Source of the DNA: Rhodobacter sp.
Lineage (GTDB): Bacteria; Pseudomonadota; Alphaproteobacteria; Rhodobacterales; Rhodobacteraceae
NCBI GenBank assembly: GCA_020637555.1
Contig: JACKKF010000003.1
Coordinates: 372,001-436,000 of the forward strand
Length of the DNA: 64,000 bases
Direction of reading: 5' to 3'
Shown here: positions 44,176-52,348 of the stretch, piece by piece
Position numbering within the stretch: the first letter of the stretch is position 1
Layout: every line of letters begins with the position of its first letter
The notes under the pieces: generated by a model
Database searches by the model: none
What the model was told of the DNA's origin: nothing
What the model saw: the letters and a program-made list of their open reading frames with translations, nothing else
Made by a program: the position numbers and the translations under genes

Positions 44176-44634
44176 ATGAAGCGCAGTATCTTGGATATCG
44201 TCTATGGGCTGGGGCTTCTGGGTATCGCCGGCTTCTTCTACTGGACCACGATCGGCCTGGTGCGCCCCGGCACGTCGTTCGCCGATGACGCCTACTGGTA
44301 TCCGCGTCTGGTGCTGGCGTTGATGGCGATCCTGTCCATCGTCCTGATCGCCCGCGCGGTCTTTGCGGCGACCGGCGAAATCGTGCAAGGCCCCCGCTGG
44401 GGGGCCTTGTTCACGGCCATGGCCATTGTCGGCGGCTATGTCGTTCTGTTCACATGGGCGGGGTTTGTGATCAGCACGGTGATCTTCTTTCCGGTCTTTG
44501 CCTACGGCGTCGGATACCGGAGGATCCTTCACCTCGCCATCGCGTCTCCGCTGGTCACCGCCGTCACATGGTACGCGTTCTATTACGGGCTGGGCATGAC
44601 CCCGCCGGGACCCGGGCTGCCCCTGCTTCCCTGA
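44176..44634 (+). CDS. TTT transporter small membrane subunit (TctB family)
   Basis: This 152-residue protein has four predicted helices, the TctB layout, with AAAGGGAG upstream of its ATG. It directly precedes the TctA-like gene. Similarity in this family is weak, so the call rests on size, topology and position. Confidence 0.85.
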   Translation: MKRSILDIVYGLGLLGIAGFFYWTTIGLVRPGTSFADDAYWYPRLVLALMAILSIVLIARAVFAATGEIVQGPRWGALFTAMAIVGGYVVLFTWAGFVISTVIFFPVFAYGVGYRRILHLAIASPLVTAVTWYAFYYGLGMTPPGPGLPLLP

Positions 44635-44659
44635 TGTCAGTAAAACCAAGGAAACCGAC

Positions 44660-46156
44660 ATGGACATTTTCCTCGCCGCACTCGGCATGATGTTCGACCC
44701 TCTGGTCCTGGCCCTGCTCATCGCCGGGACGATAGGCGGCATCATCATCGGCGCCTTGCCCGGCCTCGGGTCGATCATGGGCATCACCATGGCCCTGCCG
44801 CTGACCTTTGTCCTGAGCCCCGAGGCCAGTCTGGGCCTGTTGCTGGGCATCTATTGCGGGTCGGTCTTTGGCGGGGCGATCTCGGCGATCCTGATCAACA
44901 CCCCCGGCACGCCGCAATCCGCCGCGACGCTGTTCGACGGCTACCCGATGGCGCGCGCAGGCAGGGCAGGCGAGGCGATCGGCTGGGCGACCGTGGCCTC
45001 GGCCGCGGGCGGCGTCATTGCGACGCTGCTTTTCATGGTTGCCGCGCCGACACTGGCCAGTTTCGGTCTGATGTTCGGCCCGATCGAATACTTCGCGCTG
45101 GGCGTTTTCGCCCTGACCTGCCTCGCCGCGATTTCGCGCGAGAACGTCATCAAGGGCTTGCTGGCCGGGTTGCTCGGGCTCTTCATTGCCACCGTCGGGC
45201 AGGATTCGATCACAGGTGCACCGCGCTTCAGTTTTGGCAACTACCAGCTCTACGGCGGCATCGGTCTGGTGCCGATCCTTGTCGGGCTGTTTGCCCTGTC
45301 CGAAGTTTTCGAACGCATGTCCGAGCGGGTCGAGCACGGTGCCGCGACGATCATCAAGTCGGGGTTCCGGCTGCCGACGGTTCGCGACATGTATGCGCGC
45401 AAGTTCGCGTTTCTCAAGTCGTCCCTGATCGGAACCGGGATCGGCATTCTGCCCGGGATCGGTGCGGCGGCGGCCTCGATGGTGTCCTACGCCGAGGCCA
45501 AGCGGAATTCACCCAACCGGGACAATTTCGGCAAGGGCGAGCCCGACGGCATCATCGCGTCAGAGGCCGCCAACAACGCGGTGACGGCGGGCGCCATGAT
45601 CCCGACCCTCTCGCTGGGCGTTCCCGGCGATCCGATCACCGCGATCATGCTGGGTGCGATGACCATCCAGGGCGTCATTCCGGGGCCGAACTTCTTTGTC
45701 AACGAGGGGGATCTCGGGGTCTTCGTCTTTCTTGCCCTGATCGTGTCCAGCCTCGCGCTGATCCCGTTCACCGCGTTGCTCTCGCCGCTGATCGCGCGGC
45801 TGATCAAGGCGCCTGAGCCGCTTCTGTTCGGGGGCGTGGTGGTGCTGGTCATGATCGGCACGTTCAGTGTCAGCTACAACTACCTCGATCTGCTGGTGGC
45901 GTTCCTGTCGGGAATCGTCGGCTACGTTCTGCGCCGCAACGAGATCCCGCTGGCCCCCATCGTGATCGGCTTTGTCCTGGGCCCGATGGTCGAGAGCAGC
46001 CTTCGTCAGGGCATGATCCTGACCGAGGGCGATTTCTGGGCCTTCTTCAGGTCGCCGATCGCCTCGATCCTGTTCGCAGTCACCGCGTTCAGCCTTGTGA
46101 TGCCGGTGTGGTCGGCGCTTCGCGGGCGCGGACGGCAGGACCCCCAGCGCAACTGA
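44660..46156 (+). CDS. TTT transporter large membrane subunit (TctA family)
   Basis: This 498-residue membrane protein has about twelve helices and the TctA signature GALPGLGSIMGITMALPLTF near the N-terminus. With TctB and the periplasmic TctC-like protein it forms a sodium- or proton-coupled carboxylate importer. It ends the plus-strand unit. Confidence 0.93.
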   Translation: MDIFLAALGMMFDPLVLALLIAGTIGGIIIGALPGLGSIMGITMALPLTFVLSPEASLGLLLGIYCGSVFGGAISAILINTPGTPQSAATLFDGYPMARAGRAGEAIGWATVASAAGGVIATLLFMVAAPTLASFGLMFGPIEYFALGVFALTCLAAISRENVIKGLLAGLLGLFIATVGQDSITGAPRFSFGNYQLYGGIGLVPILVGLFALSEVFERMSERVEHGAATIIKSGFRLPTVRDMYARKFAFLKSSLIGTGIGILPGIGAAAASMVSYAEAKRNSPNRDNFGKGEPDGIIASEAANNAVTAGAMIPTLSLGVPGDPITAIMLGAMTIQGVIPGPNFFVNEGDLGVFVFLALIVSSLALIPFTALLSPLIARLIKAPEPLLFGGVVVLVMIGTFSVSYNYLDLLVAFLSGIVGYVLRRNEIPLAPIVIGFVLGPMVESSLRQGMILTEGDFWAFFRSPIASILFAVTAFSLVMPVWSALRGRGRQDPQRN

Positions 46157-46425
46157 ACGCGGACGCACGAACCCAGATCAAGAGGACTGTGCGGTCGGGC
46201 CATGCCCGGCCGTTCATCCTTGTCTGCACCCCGGCGTGCCGCCCGGGTGTTCGGGACAGGGCCGACGACCGTTGGACGACAGACGGGTCGGCTGCGCTGT
46301 CGCGATCGACCTGTCGCGAAACAAATCCCTGAACACGATGGCCGCGCGGGATCACCGGGCGCTTGCAAATTTTATAGATTGTGTTACCTATTTTTTACTG
46401 CCATGTTTTCAGGGGGATTGAAGCC
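46157..46425. other. Intergenic region with operator-like site before the PEP mutase-like gene
   Basis: This 269-bp spacer is GC-rich on the left, with nothing recognisable, and AT-rich at 46362-46412. The AT-rich part holds a copy of the TAGAT-N6-ATCTA motif, listed separately, and is probably the promoter. Confidence 0.45.
46375..46390. promoter_or_regulatory. Operator-like site TAGAT-TGTGTT-ACCTA
   Basis: This is one of five 16-bp dyads of the form TAGAT-N6-ATCTA in the right third of the window. It lies 35 bp before the start of the PEP mutase-like gene and matches at 9 of 10 arm positions. Confidence 0.5.
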
Positions 46426-47301
46426 ATGATCGACATCACCGCCGCGCGACGGCTGAAATCCCTGCTGGCCCCGGGCCACTGCCTGATGGCGCCCGGCGCC
46501 TATGACGGGCTGTCTGCCAGGATCGCTGCGCAAGTCGGGTTCGACGCCGTCTACATGACCGGGTTCGGGGTCTCGGGCTCGACGCTGGGGATGCCGGACA
46601 TCGGGTTGATGAGCGCCACCGAAATGGCCGACCGTGCCCGCGCATTGGTCGAGGCCGCCGCCCCGACGCCGCTGATTGCCGATGCGGATAACGGCCACGG
46701 CGGCGAACTGAACGTGGCGCGCATGGTGCGGCTCTATGAACAGGCCGGGGTCGCCTGCATCCAGCTTGAAGACCAGGTGTTCCCCAAACGCTGCGGGCAT
46801 ATGGCGTCCAAGCAGGTGATCGACCGGGGCGAGGCCGCGACCAAGATCGCTTCGGCAGTCGCGGCCAGACGGGGCGAGATGTTGATCATGGCCCGCACCG
46901 ACGCGCGCGCGGTGGTCGATCTGGACGAGGCCCTTCGTCGCGGCGAGGCCTTCCTCAACGCAGGCGCCGACATCCTGTTCATCGAGGCACCGCAATCGCT
47001 GGACGAGCTACGGCTGGTGGCCGAGACGTTCAAGGGCGCGCGGCTGGTCGCGAACATGGTCGAGGACGGCAAGACCCCTTATCTGCCGGTCAGTGACCTG
47101 GCCGCGATGGGCTTCCAGTTGGCGATCTATCCGGTGTCTTCGCTATTGGTCGTCGCCAAGCGCCTGCAACAGGTTTTCGCCGCGATGAAAGCCGCCGGGG
47201 AACTGCCCGCCAACGAGACCCGGCTGACGTTCGGCGCATACAATACCATGATCGGGCTGGACGACCTCATCCCATCGGCGGTCGACGCCGCCAGCCGCTG
47301 A
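46426..47301 (+). CDS. Isocitrate lyase/PEP mutase family C-C lyase
   Basis: This 291-residue enzyme has the magnesium site DADNGHGG and the family loop KRCGH (FPKRCGHM). Members include methylisocitrate lyase, dimethylmalate lyase, oxaloacetate decarboxylase and phosphonate enzymes. The ATG at 46426 is used; the upstream frame to 46381 lies in the AT-rich promoter. Its place between a carboxylate importer and a TRAP transporter suggests cleavage of a branched or substituted dicarboxylic acid. Exact substrate unknown. Confidence 0.85.
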   Translation: MIDITAARRLKSLLAPGHCLMAPGAYDGLSARIAAQVGFDAVYMTGFGVSGSTLGMPDIGLMSATEMADRARALVEAAAPTPLIADADNGHGGELNVARMVRLYEQAGVACIQLEDQVFPKRCGHMASKQVIDRGEAATKIASAVAARRGEMLIMARTDARAVVDLDEALRRGEAFLNAGADILFIEAPQSLDELRLVAETFKGARLVANMVEDGKTPYLPVSDLAAMGFQLAIYPVSSLLVVAKRLQQVFAAMKAAGELPANETRLTFGAYNTMIGLDDLIPSAVDAASR

Positions 47302-47601
47302 AGTTCTGATTCCTGGCATGGCCGGGTGTCGACGGATGTATCCGACAGGCGGCAATCCTGCCGCGTCGTGGCGGGTTCGGCGCACCGATAGAACGGTTGC
47401 CTTTGCAACAATAGATAGGCAACTCGAAATTGTTTTTTGGGGCTGGCCCCAGAAAAACCTAGACATCTAAGTAGATTTTTGTTTGAAAAAGAGTGAATTT
47501 GGTGACCCGGCGGGGTGCTCTGCCCACCATCTTCGTGAGGAGGTCGATACAACTATCTAATATGGCTTGGATATCGTTGTGTCGGTCAGTGGAGGATCAC
47601 G
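47302..47601. other. Promoter region of the TRAP transporter genes
   Basis: This 300-bp region has an AT-rich core at 47400-47500. It includes ATCTAAGTAGAT (47465-47476), a G4C/GC4 hairpin flanked by T then A (around 47433-47458), and a copy of the TAGAT-N6-ATCTA motif at 47544-47559. Confidence 0.45.
47544..47559. promoter_or_regulatory. Operator-like site TCGAT-ACAACT-ATCTA
   Basis: This member of the five-site dyad family lies 42 bp before the TRAP small-subunit start. One arm is perfect and the other differs at one base. Read with the site at 52093, GATAC-N4-ATCTAA is identical in both. Confidence 0.5.
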
Positions 47602-48075
47602 ATGAAGACTCTTGAGAGAATCATGTCCTATCTCGCGGCGGCGATCATGTTCGCGATGATGCTGGTGACCTTTGTCGATGTCACCGGGCGTCAGTTCAAC
47701 CAGCCGCTGCGGGGCTCGACCGAAGTGACCGGTGTCAGCCTGATGTTGGTGATATTCTTGATGCTGCCGTTGGTGACGTTACGGCGCAGCCATATCCGTG
47801 TCGACCTCTTCGAACCGCTGTTCGGCAAGGTCCTGTTTGCCGTGCAGCGGGTGGTTGCCGGGTTGATGGGGGGTGTTCTGTTCGGGCTGATGGCGTATCG
47901 GCTGTGGACCCTTGGGATGCGGTCCTTGAGCCGGGGCAGCGTGACCATCGATCTGGGAATCCCCGAAGGCTACCTGCTGCTGACGATGAGCATATTCAGC
48001 GCGATCACGGCGGTTGCCTTCGTCGTGGCCATCTTCCTGGGCAGCAATGCCAATAATTCGAGCGAGGGACTGTAA
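47602..48075 (+). CDS. TRAP transporter small permease subunit (DctQ type)
   Basis: This 157-residue protein has four helices and the DctQ layout, with TFVDVTGRQFNQPLRGSTEV near residues 23-42. A GGAGG-like site lies upstream. Its stop overlaps the next start (TAATG). The matching binding protein is on the other strand at 50964-51998. Confidence 0.88.
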   Translation: MKTLERIMSYLAAAIMFAMMLVTFVDVTGRQFNQPLRGSTEVTGVSLMLVIFLMLPLVTLRRSHIRVDLFEPLFGKVLFAVQRVVAGLMGGVLFGLMAYRLWTLGMRSLSRGSVTIDLGIPEGYLLLTMSIFSAITAVAFVVAIFLGSNANNSSEGL

Positions 48076-49370
48076 TGCTGACTGCGAGCATTGGGTTTGT
48101 TGCGGCCTTTGCGCTGATCTTCTTCGGGATTCCGATCGCGCTGTCGCTGTTTGTCGTCGGATTGGGCGGGATCTGGATCCTTGTCGGCTATACGCCGTCC
48201 TTGTCGATGACTGCGATCGTGGCGCGGGAAACCACGATGAGCTATTCGCTGACCGTCATCCCGCTGTTCCTGCTGATGGGCAACTTCATTTCGGGTTCGG
48301 GCATCGCCTCGGACCTGTTCCGCGCGGCGCAGGCGACGGTGGGGCGTCGCCGTGGCGGATTGGCCATGGCAACCGTCATCGCCAGCGGCGGGTTTGCGGC
48401 GGTGTGCGGATCGTCGGTTGCGACCGCCGTCACCATGGGCAAGGTCGCCTTGCCTGAAATGCGCAAATACAACTATTCCGACAGCCTTGCCACGGCGTCC
48501 ATCGCTGCGGGCGGGACGCTTGGCATCCTGATCCCGCCCAGCGTGGTCATGATCATTTACGGCATTCTGACCGAGAGCCACATCGGCCGATTGTTCGCCG
48601 CGGGGATCGTTCCCGGGGTGCTGGCGGTGCTGGGGTATATGGCGGCGGTGCAGTTCACGATCTGGCGCAATCCCGATGCCGCCCCCGTCCCGACGGCGGA
48701 ACAGGCCGCCGAGGTCGCCAGTGGCGGCCGCAAGGTCTGGCCGGTCCTGTTGCTGTTCCTGATCGTGCTTGGCGGGATCTATGGCGGGATCTTCACCGCG
48801 ACCGAGGCCGCCGGGATCGGCGCCACCGGTGCGCTGGCATTCGGGCTGTGGCGGCGTGCGCTGCCGTTCAGGAAGATCGTGGCCATCCTGATCGACACTG
48901 CGGAAACCACGGCGACCCTGTTTGCAATGGTGATCGGCGCAACGCTTTTCGCGCAGTTCATGAACTATACAGGCGTGCACGAGGGCCTGGTCTACCTTGT
49001 CAGCGAAGCCAATCTTGCCCCCTGGGCAGTGGTCGCGGCGGTCTTGCTGGTCTATCTGTTGCTGGGCTGCGTGCTGGACAGCCTGTCGATGATCCTGCTG
49101 ACGATTCCGGTGATTTTCCCGGTGATCATGAGCCTCGGTTTCGACCCGATCTGGTTCGGCATCCTCGTGGTGATGATGGTGGAACTGGGGTTGATCACGC
49201 CTCCGATGGGGGTCAACCTGTTCGTCATCAAATCCGTTGCCGAAAACACGAAGCTTCTCGATGTCATTCGTGGCATCGTGCCTTTTGTCGCCGTCGATGT
49301 CATTCGGGTGCTGATCATCGCGCTGATCCCGGCGCTGACCTTGTGGCTGCCAAACCTGTTCTTTGGATGA
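48075..49370 (+). CDS. TRAP transporter large permease subunit (DctM type)
   Basis: This 431-residue protein has about twelve helices. DctM-type segments are visible: GSSVATAVTMGKVALPEM, GTLGILIPPSVVMIIYG, and LVMMMVELGLITPPMG near the end. With DctQ it forms a sodium-coupled importer that takes a carboxylate or similar ligand from the periplasmic protein. Confidence 0.93.
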   Translation: MLTASIGFVAAFALIFFGIPIALSLFVVGLGGIWILVGYTPSLSMTAIVARETTMSYSLTVIPLFLLMGNFISGSGIASDLFRAAQATVGRRRGGLAMATVIASGGFAAVCGSSVATAVTMGKVALPEMRKYNYSDSLATASIAAGGTLGILIPPSVVMIIYGILTESHIGRLFAAGIVPGVLAVLGYMAAVQFTIWRNPDAAPVPTAEQAAEVASGGRKVWPVLLLFLIVLGGIYGGIFTATEAAGIGATGALAFGLWRRALPFRKIVAILIDTAETTATLFAMVIGATLFAQFMNYTGVHEGLVYLVSEANLAPWAVVAAVLLVYLLLGCVLDSLSMILLTIPVIFPVIMSLGFDPIWFGILVVMMVELGLITPPMGVNLFVIKSVAENTKLLDVIRGIVPFVAVDVIRVLIIALIPALTLWLPNLFFG

Positions 49371-49395
49371 GTTGGCGGGCCACCAGCAAGCATTC

Positions 49396-49428
49396 GATGC
49401 GCGGGCCGTTTCCGTGAGCCCGCGCATC
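49396..49428 (+). terminator. Hairpin after the TRAP permease gene
   Basis: A perfect 11-bp stem GATGCGCGGGC/GCCCGCGCATC with an 11-nt loop lies between the DctM-like and MDR genes. There is no T-run, so read-through to the MDR gene is possible. Confidence 0.55.
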
Positions 49429-49453
49429 CCGGATTGAAAACAGGGGCGAGACC

Positions 49454-50356
49454 ATGAAAAGCAAGGTTCTGATCGCACATGACTATGGATCGGGCGACGT
49501 CCTGCAAATCGCCGAGACCGAGATGCGCCCGCTCAAGCCCGGATTTGCCCGCATTGCCGTCAAGGCGGCCGGAGTGAATCCGGTAGACGCGCGCCGGATG
49601 TCTGGCGAGGTGCGTTTTGGTCCGCTGCCCAACCGGTTCGGAACCGAGTTCGCGGGCGTGATCGTGGAGCTGCCGGACGATGAGACGGATTGGCAGGCAG
49701 GGGACGAGGTGCTGGGGTCCGGTGCCGCGCCGTCGACACACGCGACCGTAACCGATGTGCCGATCGGCAATCTGGTTCGGCGGCCCGCGGGGCTGGACTG
49801 GGCCGTGGCCGGGTCCATGGCGGGCACGGTGCAGACGGCGATGGCGATCATGGAATCGCTGGGCAGTATCCGCTCGCTGCTGGTGCATGGGGGGGCGGGG
49901 GGCTGCGGGTCTGCCCTTGTCCAGCTGGCGGTCGAAGCGGGCATTCGGGTGGTCGCCACCGCTTCGCGGGACAATCAGGCCTATCTGCGCGGGCTCGGTG
50001 CGTTGCCGACGACCTACGGCGACGGCCTGGTTGAACGGGTGCGCGCGCTCCACCCCGATGACTTCGACGCGGCGGCGATCCTGGGAGGGACCGAGGCCGC
50101 AACGCTGGCATCGCTGAAAACCGTGAAGCCCGATGGTGCGATCGTGTCGATCACCAAGGTTCCCGCGCCGTCCGATCGCGTCGTCGAGGTGAACATCCGC
50201 CGAAGTCCCGAGAACCTCGCCTATTTCGTCGAGCGCGTCGCGGACGGCCGTTTCTCGTGGGAGGTCAGCCAAAGCTACCCGTTCGAGCAGGCTGCCGAGG
50301 CGTTCAACGAAACGCTGAAAGGTCACGCGCGCGGCAAGCGCGTCCTCGTGTTCTGA
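49454..50356 (+). CDS. Quinone-oxidoreductase-like MDR protein
   Basis: This 300-residue, zinc-free medium-chain dehydrogenase/reductase has the N-terminal GroES-like fold (KAAGVNPVDARRM) and the cofactor motif VHGGAGGCGSALVQLA. Relatives reduce quinones or enoyl compounds with NADPH. It follows the TRAP permease genes and precedes a SnoaL-like gene. Substrate unknown. Confidence 0.85.
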   Translation: MKSKVLIAHDYGSGDVLQIAETEMRPLKPGFARIAVKAAGVNPVDARRMSGEVRFGPLPNRFGTEFAGVIVELPDDETDWQAGDEVLGSGAAPSTHATVTDVPIGNLVRRPAGLDWAVAGSMAGTVQTAMAIMESLGSIRSLLVHGGAGGCGSALVQLAVEAGIRVVATASRDNQAYLRGLGALPTTYGDGLVERVRALHPDDFDAAAILGGTEAATLASLKTVKPDGAIVSITKVPAPSDRVVEVNIRRSPENLAYFVERVADGRFSWEVSQSYPFEQAAEAFNETLKGHARGKRVLVF

Positions 50357-50465
50357 GGGCGCTTGCCAAACCCGCCGACCGGGCTGGCAGGGCAAGCCCT
50401 CAGGCGGCCCGCAAACGGCTGGCGCGGCCGGATGTATCGACCGCCCAACTCTCCCGGAGGATGGA

Positions 50466-50843
50466 ATGAACAGAACCACGGAAATCCTGCGCGACATCTA
50501 TGAGACGTCCGGCAATGTCTACAAATACCTGCACGATGACTTCGTCCTCTATTCGCCGGGTGCCAGCCTGATCGCCGGGACCTTTCATGGTGCGGACGGC
50601 ATGCGCGAGCATTTCGCACTGATGAAGGGGCTGACCAACGACACGCTGCACCACGCGCTGCAAGGCACCTATCTGGCGGATGAAAAATGGGGGATGGTCG
50701 TGCATCGCCTGACCGCCACACGCGACGACGGGCGCGCTCTCGACACCTGGGGCTTTGGCCTGTGGCAGTTCGAAGGCGAGCGGGTTGTCGGTCACTGGGA
50801 AAGTGTCGGCGATCCGGTGCACTGGGAAGAGTTCTGGTCCTGA
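50466..50843 (+). CDS. SnoaL-like (NTF2-fold) protein
   Basis: This 125-residue protein has the pattern of the SnoaL-like/NTF2 superfamily: a helical start, then GTFHGADGMREHFALM and a C-terminal W-Q-F-E strand pair. Members include ketosteroid isomerase-like and cyclase enzymes. A CCGGAGG site precedes the ATG. It could isomerise or hydrate a pathway intermediate; this is inference. A bidirectional terminator follows. Confidence 0.72.
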   Translation: MNRTTEILRDIYETSGNVYKYLHDDFVLYSPGASLIAGTFHGADGMREHFALMKGLTNDTLHHALQGTYLADEKWGMVVHRLTATRDDGRALDTWGFGLWQFEGERVVGHWESVGDPVHWEEFWS

Positions 50844-50864
50844 TCGGCGGGCCGGACCAGACGG

Positions 50865-50904
50865 AAAAAGGCGATGATCCGGGTCAGGATCATCGCCCTT
50901 TTTT
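50865..50904. terminator. Bidirectional intrinsic terminator
   Basis: A perfect 11-bp stem GGCGATGATCC/GGATCATCGCC (50870-50880 with 50887-50897) is flanked by AAAAA on the left and six T on the right. It ends both the plus-strand unit and the convergent TRAP binding-protein gene. Confidence 0.92.
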
Positions 50905-50963
50905 GTTGCGCGACAGCAAGGGACCGGCGCGACAGTCGCCGCGCCGGTTCTCGATCCGGTTGA

Positions 50964-51998
50964 TTATTCCAGTTCGGCGCTGGCTTGAGCGACCATCGCG
51001 CGGAAGCGGTCGAAAACGCCTTCCGGATTTTCAAGGCCGGCTTCGGTCGCAAGCTGAATGAGGTTGTCAAAGACCGGCGCAGACGCCTGGCGGACCGCGG
51101 CGACAAAGGCTTCATCGGCCTCGGCATGGGCGATGCCCTGCTCGGTCAGCGTGTTGAAGGCGTTGTCAGCCACATCTTGCAGGACGTTGCCCGACAGCAG
51201 GGCCAGAGATTCGCCGGAAACGGCGTCGATCGCGGCGCGGTCTTCCTCCGAGATCGATTCCCACGCGTCGAGGTTCATGATCACCGCGAGTGTCGGGTTA
51301 TACAGGCCGCCCTCGAAGGTGGTGAAGCTGTGAACGATGTCGGGGTAATGGAAGGGGATCACGGATTCCAGGCCAGCCAGCGAGCCGTCAACGATGCCGG
51401 ACGACATCAGCTCATACGCTTCGCTCGCGGGGCGCGAGATGGGAACGGCGCCGAGTCCTTCGAGCATGATACGGGTCACGGGCAGCGGGTTGCGGACCTT
51501 CATGCCCTGCATCTGCTCGGCCGAGGTGATCGGATCGCCCAGCGTGAACAGCGCGCCCGGGGTCGAAACGCCGACCATCACGACATGGACTTCCGACAGG
51601 ACGCCGGCAGGACGCAGTTCATTCTGGTAGAAGCGCCAGGTGGCCACGCTGGCGGCGGGCGAACGCGCGCTCATCGTCGGCGCTTCGGCAATGCCCAGAA
51701 GGTCGGTGCGGCCCGGCCAGTAGCCCGGGTTGATGAACGAGACATCCGCGAGGCCGTCTTCGACGACTTCGAGCTGCGTGGTCGGCGAGCCAACCATCGC
51801 CGGCAGGAATTCGATGGTGACGCGCCCGTCGGTCGCCTCGGCAACGTTGTCGGCCCAGACCTGGATCACGCGGGTCGTGTAGGGGTGTCCACTCGGGATC
51901 ATGCTCGAGAACCGCAGGGTTTGCGCCGAGGCCCCAAGGGTGGTGCTGGCGAGCAGAGCGAGTCCAAGGCCGGTGCCCATGATCGTAGAAAGTTTCAT
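50964..51998 (-). CDS. TRAP transporter substrate-binding protein (DctP type)
   Basis: This 344-residue periplasmic protein has a signal peptide, MKLSTIMGTGLGLALLASTT to about ASAQ. The mature protein has the DctP pattern, including GADVSFINPGYWPG-like and GMKVRNP segments. GGAGG lies upstream of the ATG at 51998. It is on the strand opposite its DctQM partners, 1.6 kb from them. Shared operator-like sites upstream of both suggest joint control. Confidence 0.9.
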   Translation of the reverse strand: MKLSTIMGTGLGLALLASTTLGASAQTLRFSSMIPSGHPYTTRVIQVWADNVAEATDGRVTIEFLPAMVGSPTTQLEVVEDGLADVSFINPGYWPGRTDLLGIAEAPTMSARSPAASVATWRFYQNELRPAGVLSEVHVVMVGVSTPGALFTLGDPITSAEQMQGMKVRNPLPVTRIMLEGLGAVPISRPASEAYELMSSGIVDGSLAGLESVIPFHYPDIVHSFTTFEGGLYNPTLAVIMNLDAWESISEEDRAAIDAVSGESLALLSGNVLQDVADNAFNTLTEQGIAHAEADEAFVAAVRQASAPVFDNLIQLATEAGLENPEGVFDRFRAMVAQASAELE

Positions 51999-52092
51999 TC
52001 GAGTCCTCCCATTTGAAAGCTTCGACCCCGGGCGGCGCGCGATGCACTTTGGCGGGGCTCCGTCGAAGGCCCGGAACCGGGCTTCCCAACTA

Positions 52093-52108
52093 TAGATACG
52101 ATGATCTA
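52093..52108. promoter_or_regulatory. Operator-like site TAGAT-ACGATG-ATCTA (perfect dyad)
   Basis: This is the best copy of the five-site motif, with both arms perfect. It lies 95 bp before the TRAP binding-protein start on the minus strand. Confidence 0.55.
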
Positions 52109-52145
52109 AAAAATCCACAACAAATAAATCTGCCCCATAATTTTA

Positions 52146-52175
52146 TTGACTTTCTGAGGTGTTAGGCCGGATACT
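52146..52175 (+). promoter_or_regulatory. Possible sigma-70 promoter TTGACT-N18-GATACT
   Basis: The -35-like (52146-52151) and -10-like (52170-52175) elements are spaced 18 bp and lie between the two operator-like sites, in the right orientation for the acyl-CoA ligase operon. Both hexamers deviate from consensus. Confidence 0.4.
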
Positions 52176-52200
52176 CCGCCGCATCTGATGCCCCGGATAG

Positions 52201-52216
52201 TAGATACAAAAGACTA
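52201..52216. promoter_or_regulatory. Operator-like site TAGAT-ACAAAA-GACTA (weaker dyad)
   Basis: The left arm and first core bases (TAGATAC) are identical to the perfect site at 52093; the right arm matches at three of five positions. It lies just downstream of the possible ligase promoter. Confidence 0.4.
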
Positions 52217-52348
52217 TTACTGCCGGTTTTCAAGGGCATATGGCGCATGGTCTTAGTTTTCTAAACTGAGTCCGGATGCGCAGGGGCCGCGGCCCGAACA
52301 TACCGTGCAGGGCTGCCTGCCCGGATCAGACAAGAATCGGAGGACATC

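Larger units (their letters stand above)
51999..52348. other. Divergent promoter region between TRAP binding protein and acyl-CoA ligase
   Basis: This 350-bp region has an AT-rich centre (52085-52260). It carries two copies of the TAGAT-N6-ATCTA motif (52093 and 52201) and a possible plus-strand promoter between them. No ORF with a ribosome-binding site is seen. Confidence 0.5.

Noticed and set aside
47433..47458. T-run, GGGGC/GCCCC hairpin and A-run upstream of the TRAP genes, as a terminator
   Set aside because: The T-run precedes and the A-run follows the stem on the plus strand, and the minus strand reads the same way, so neither direction gives stem followed by T.
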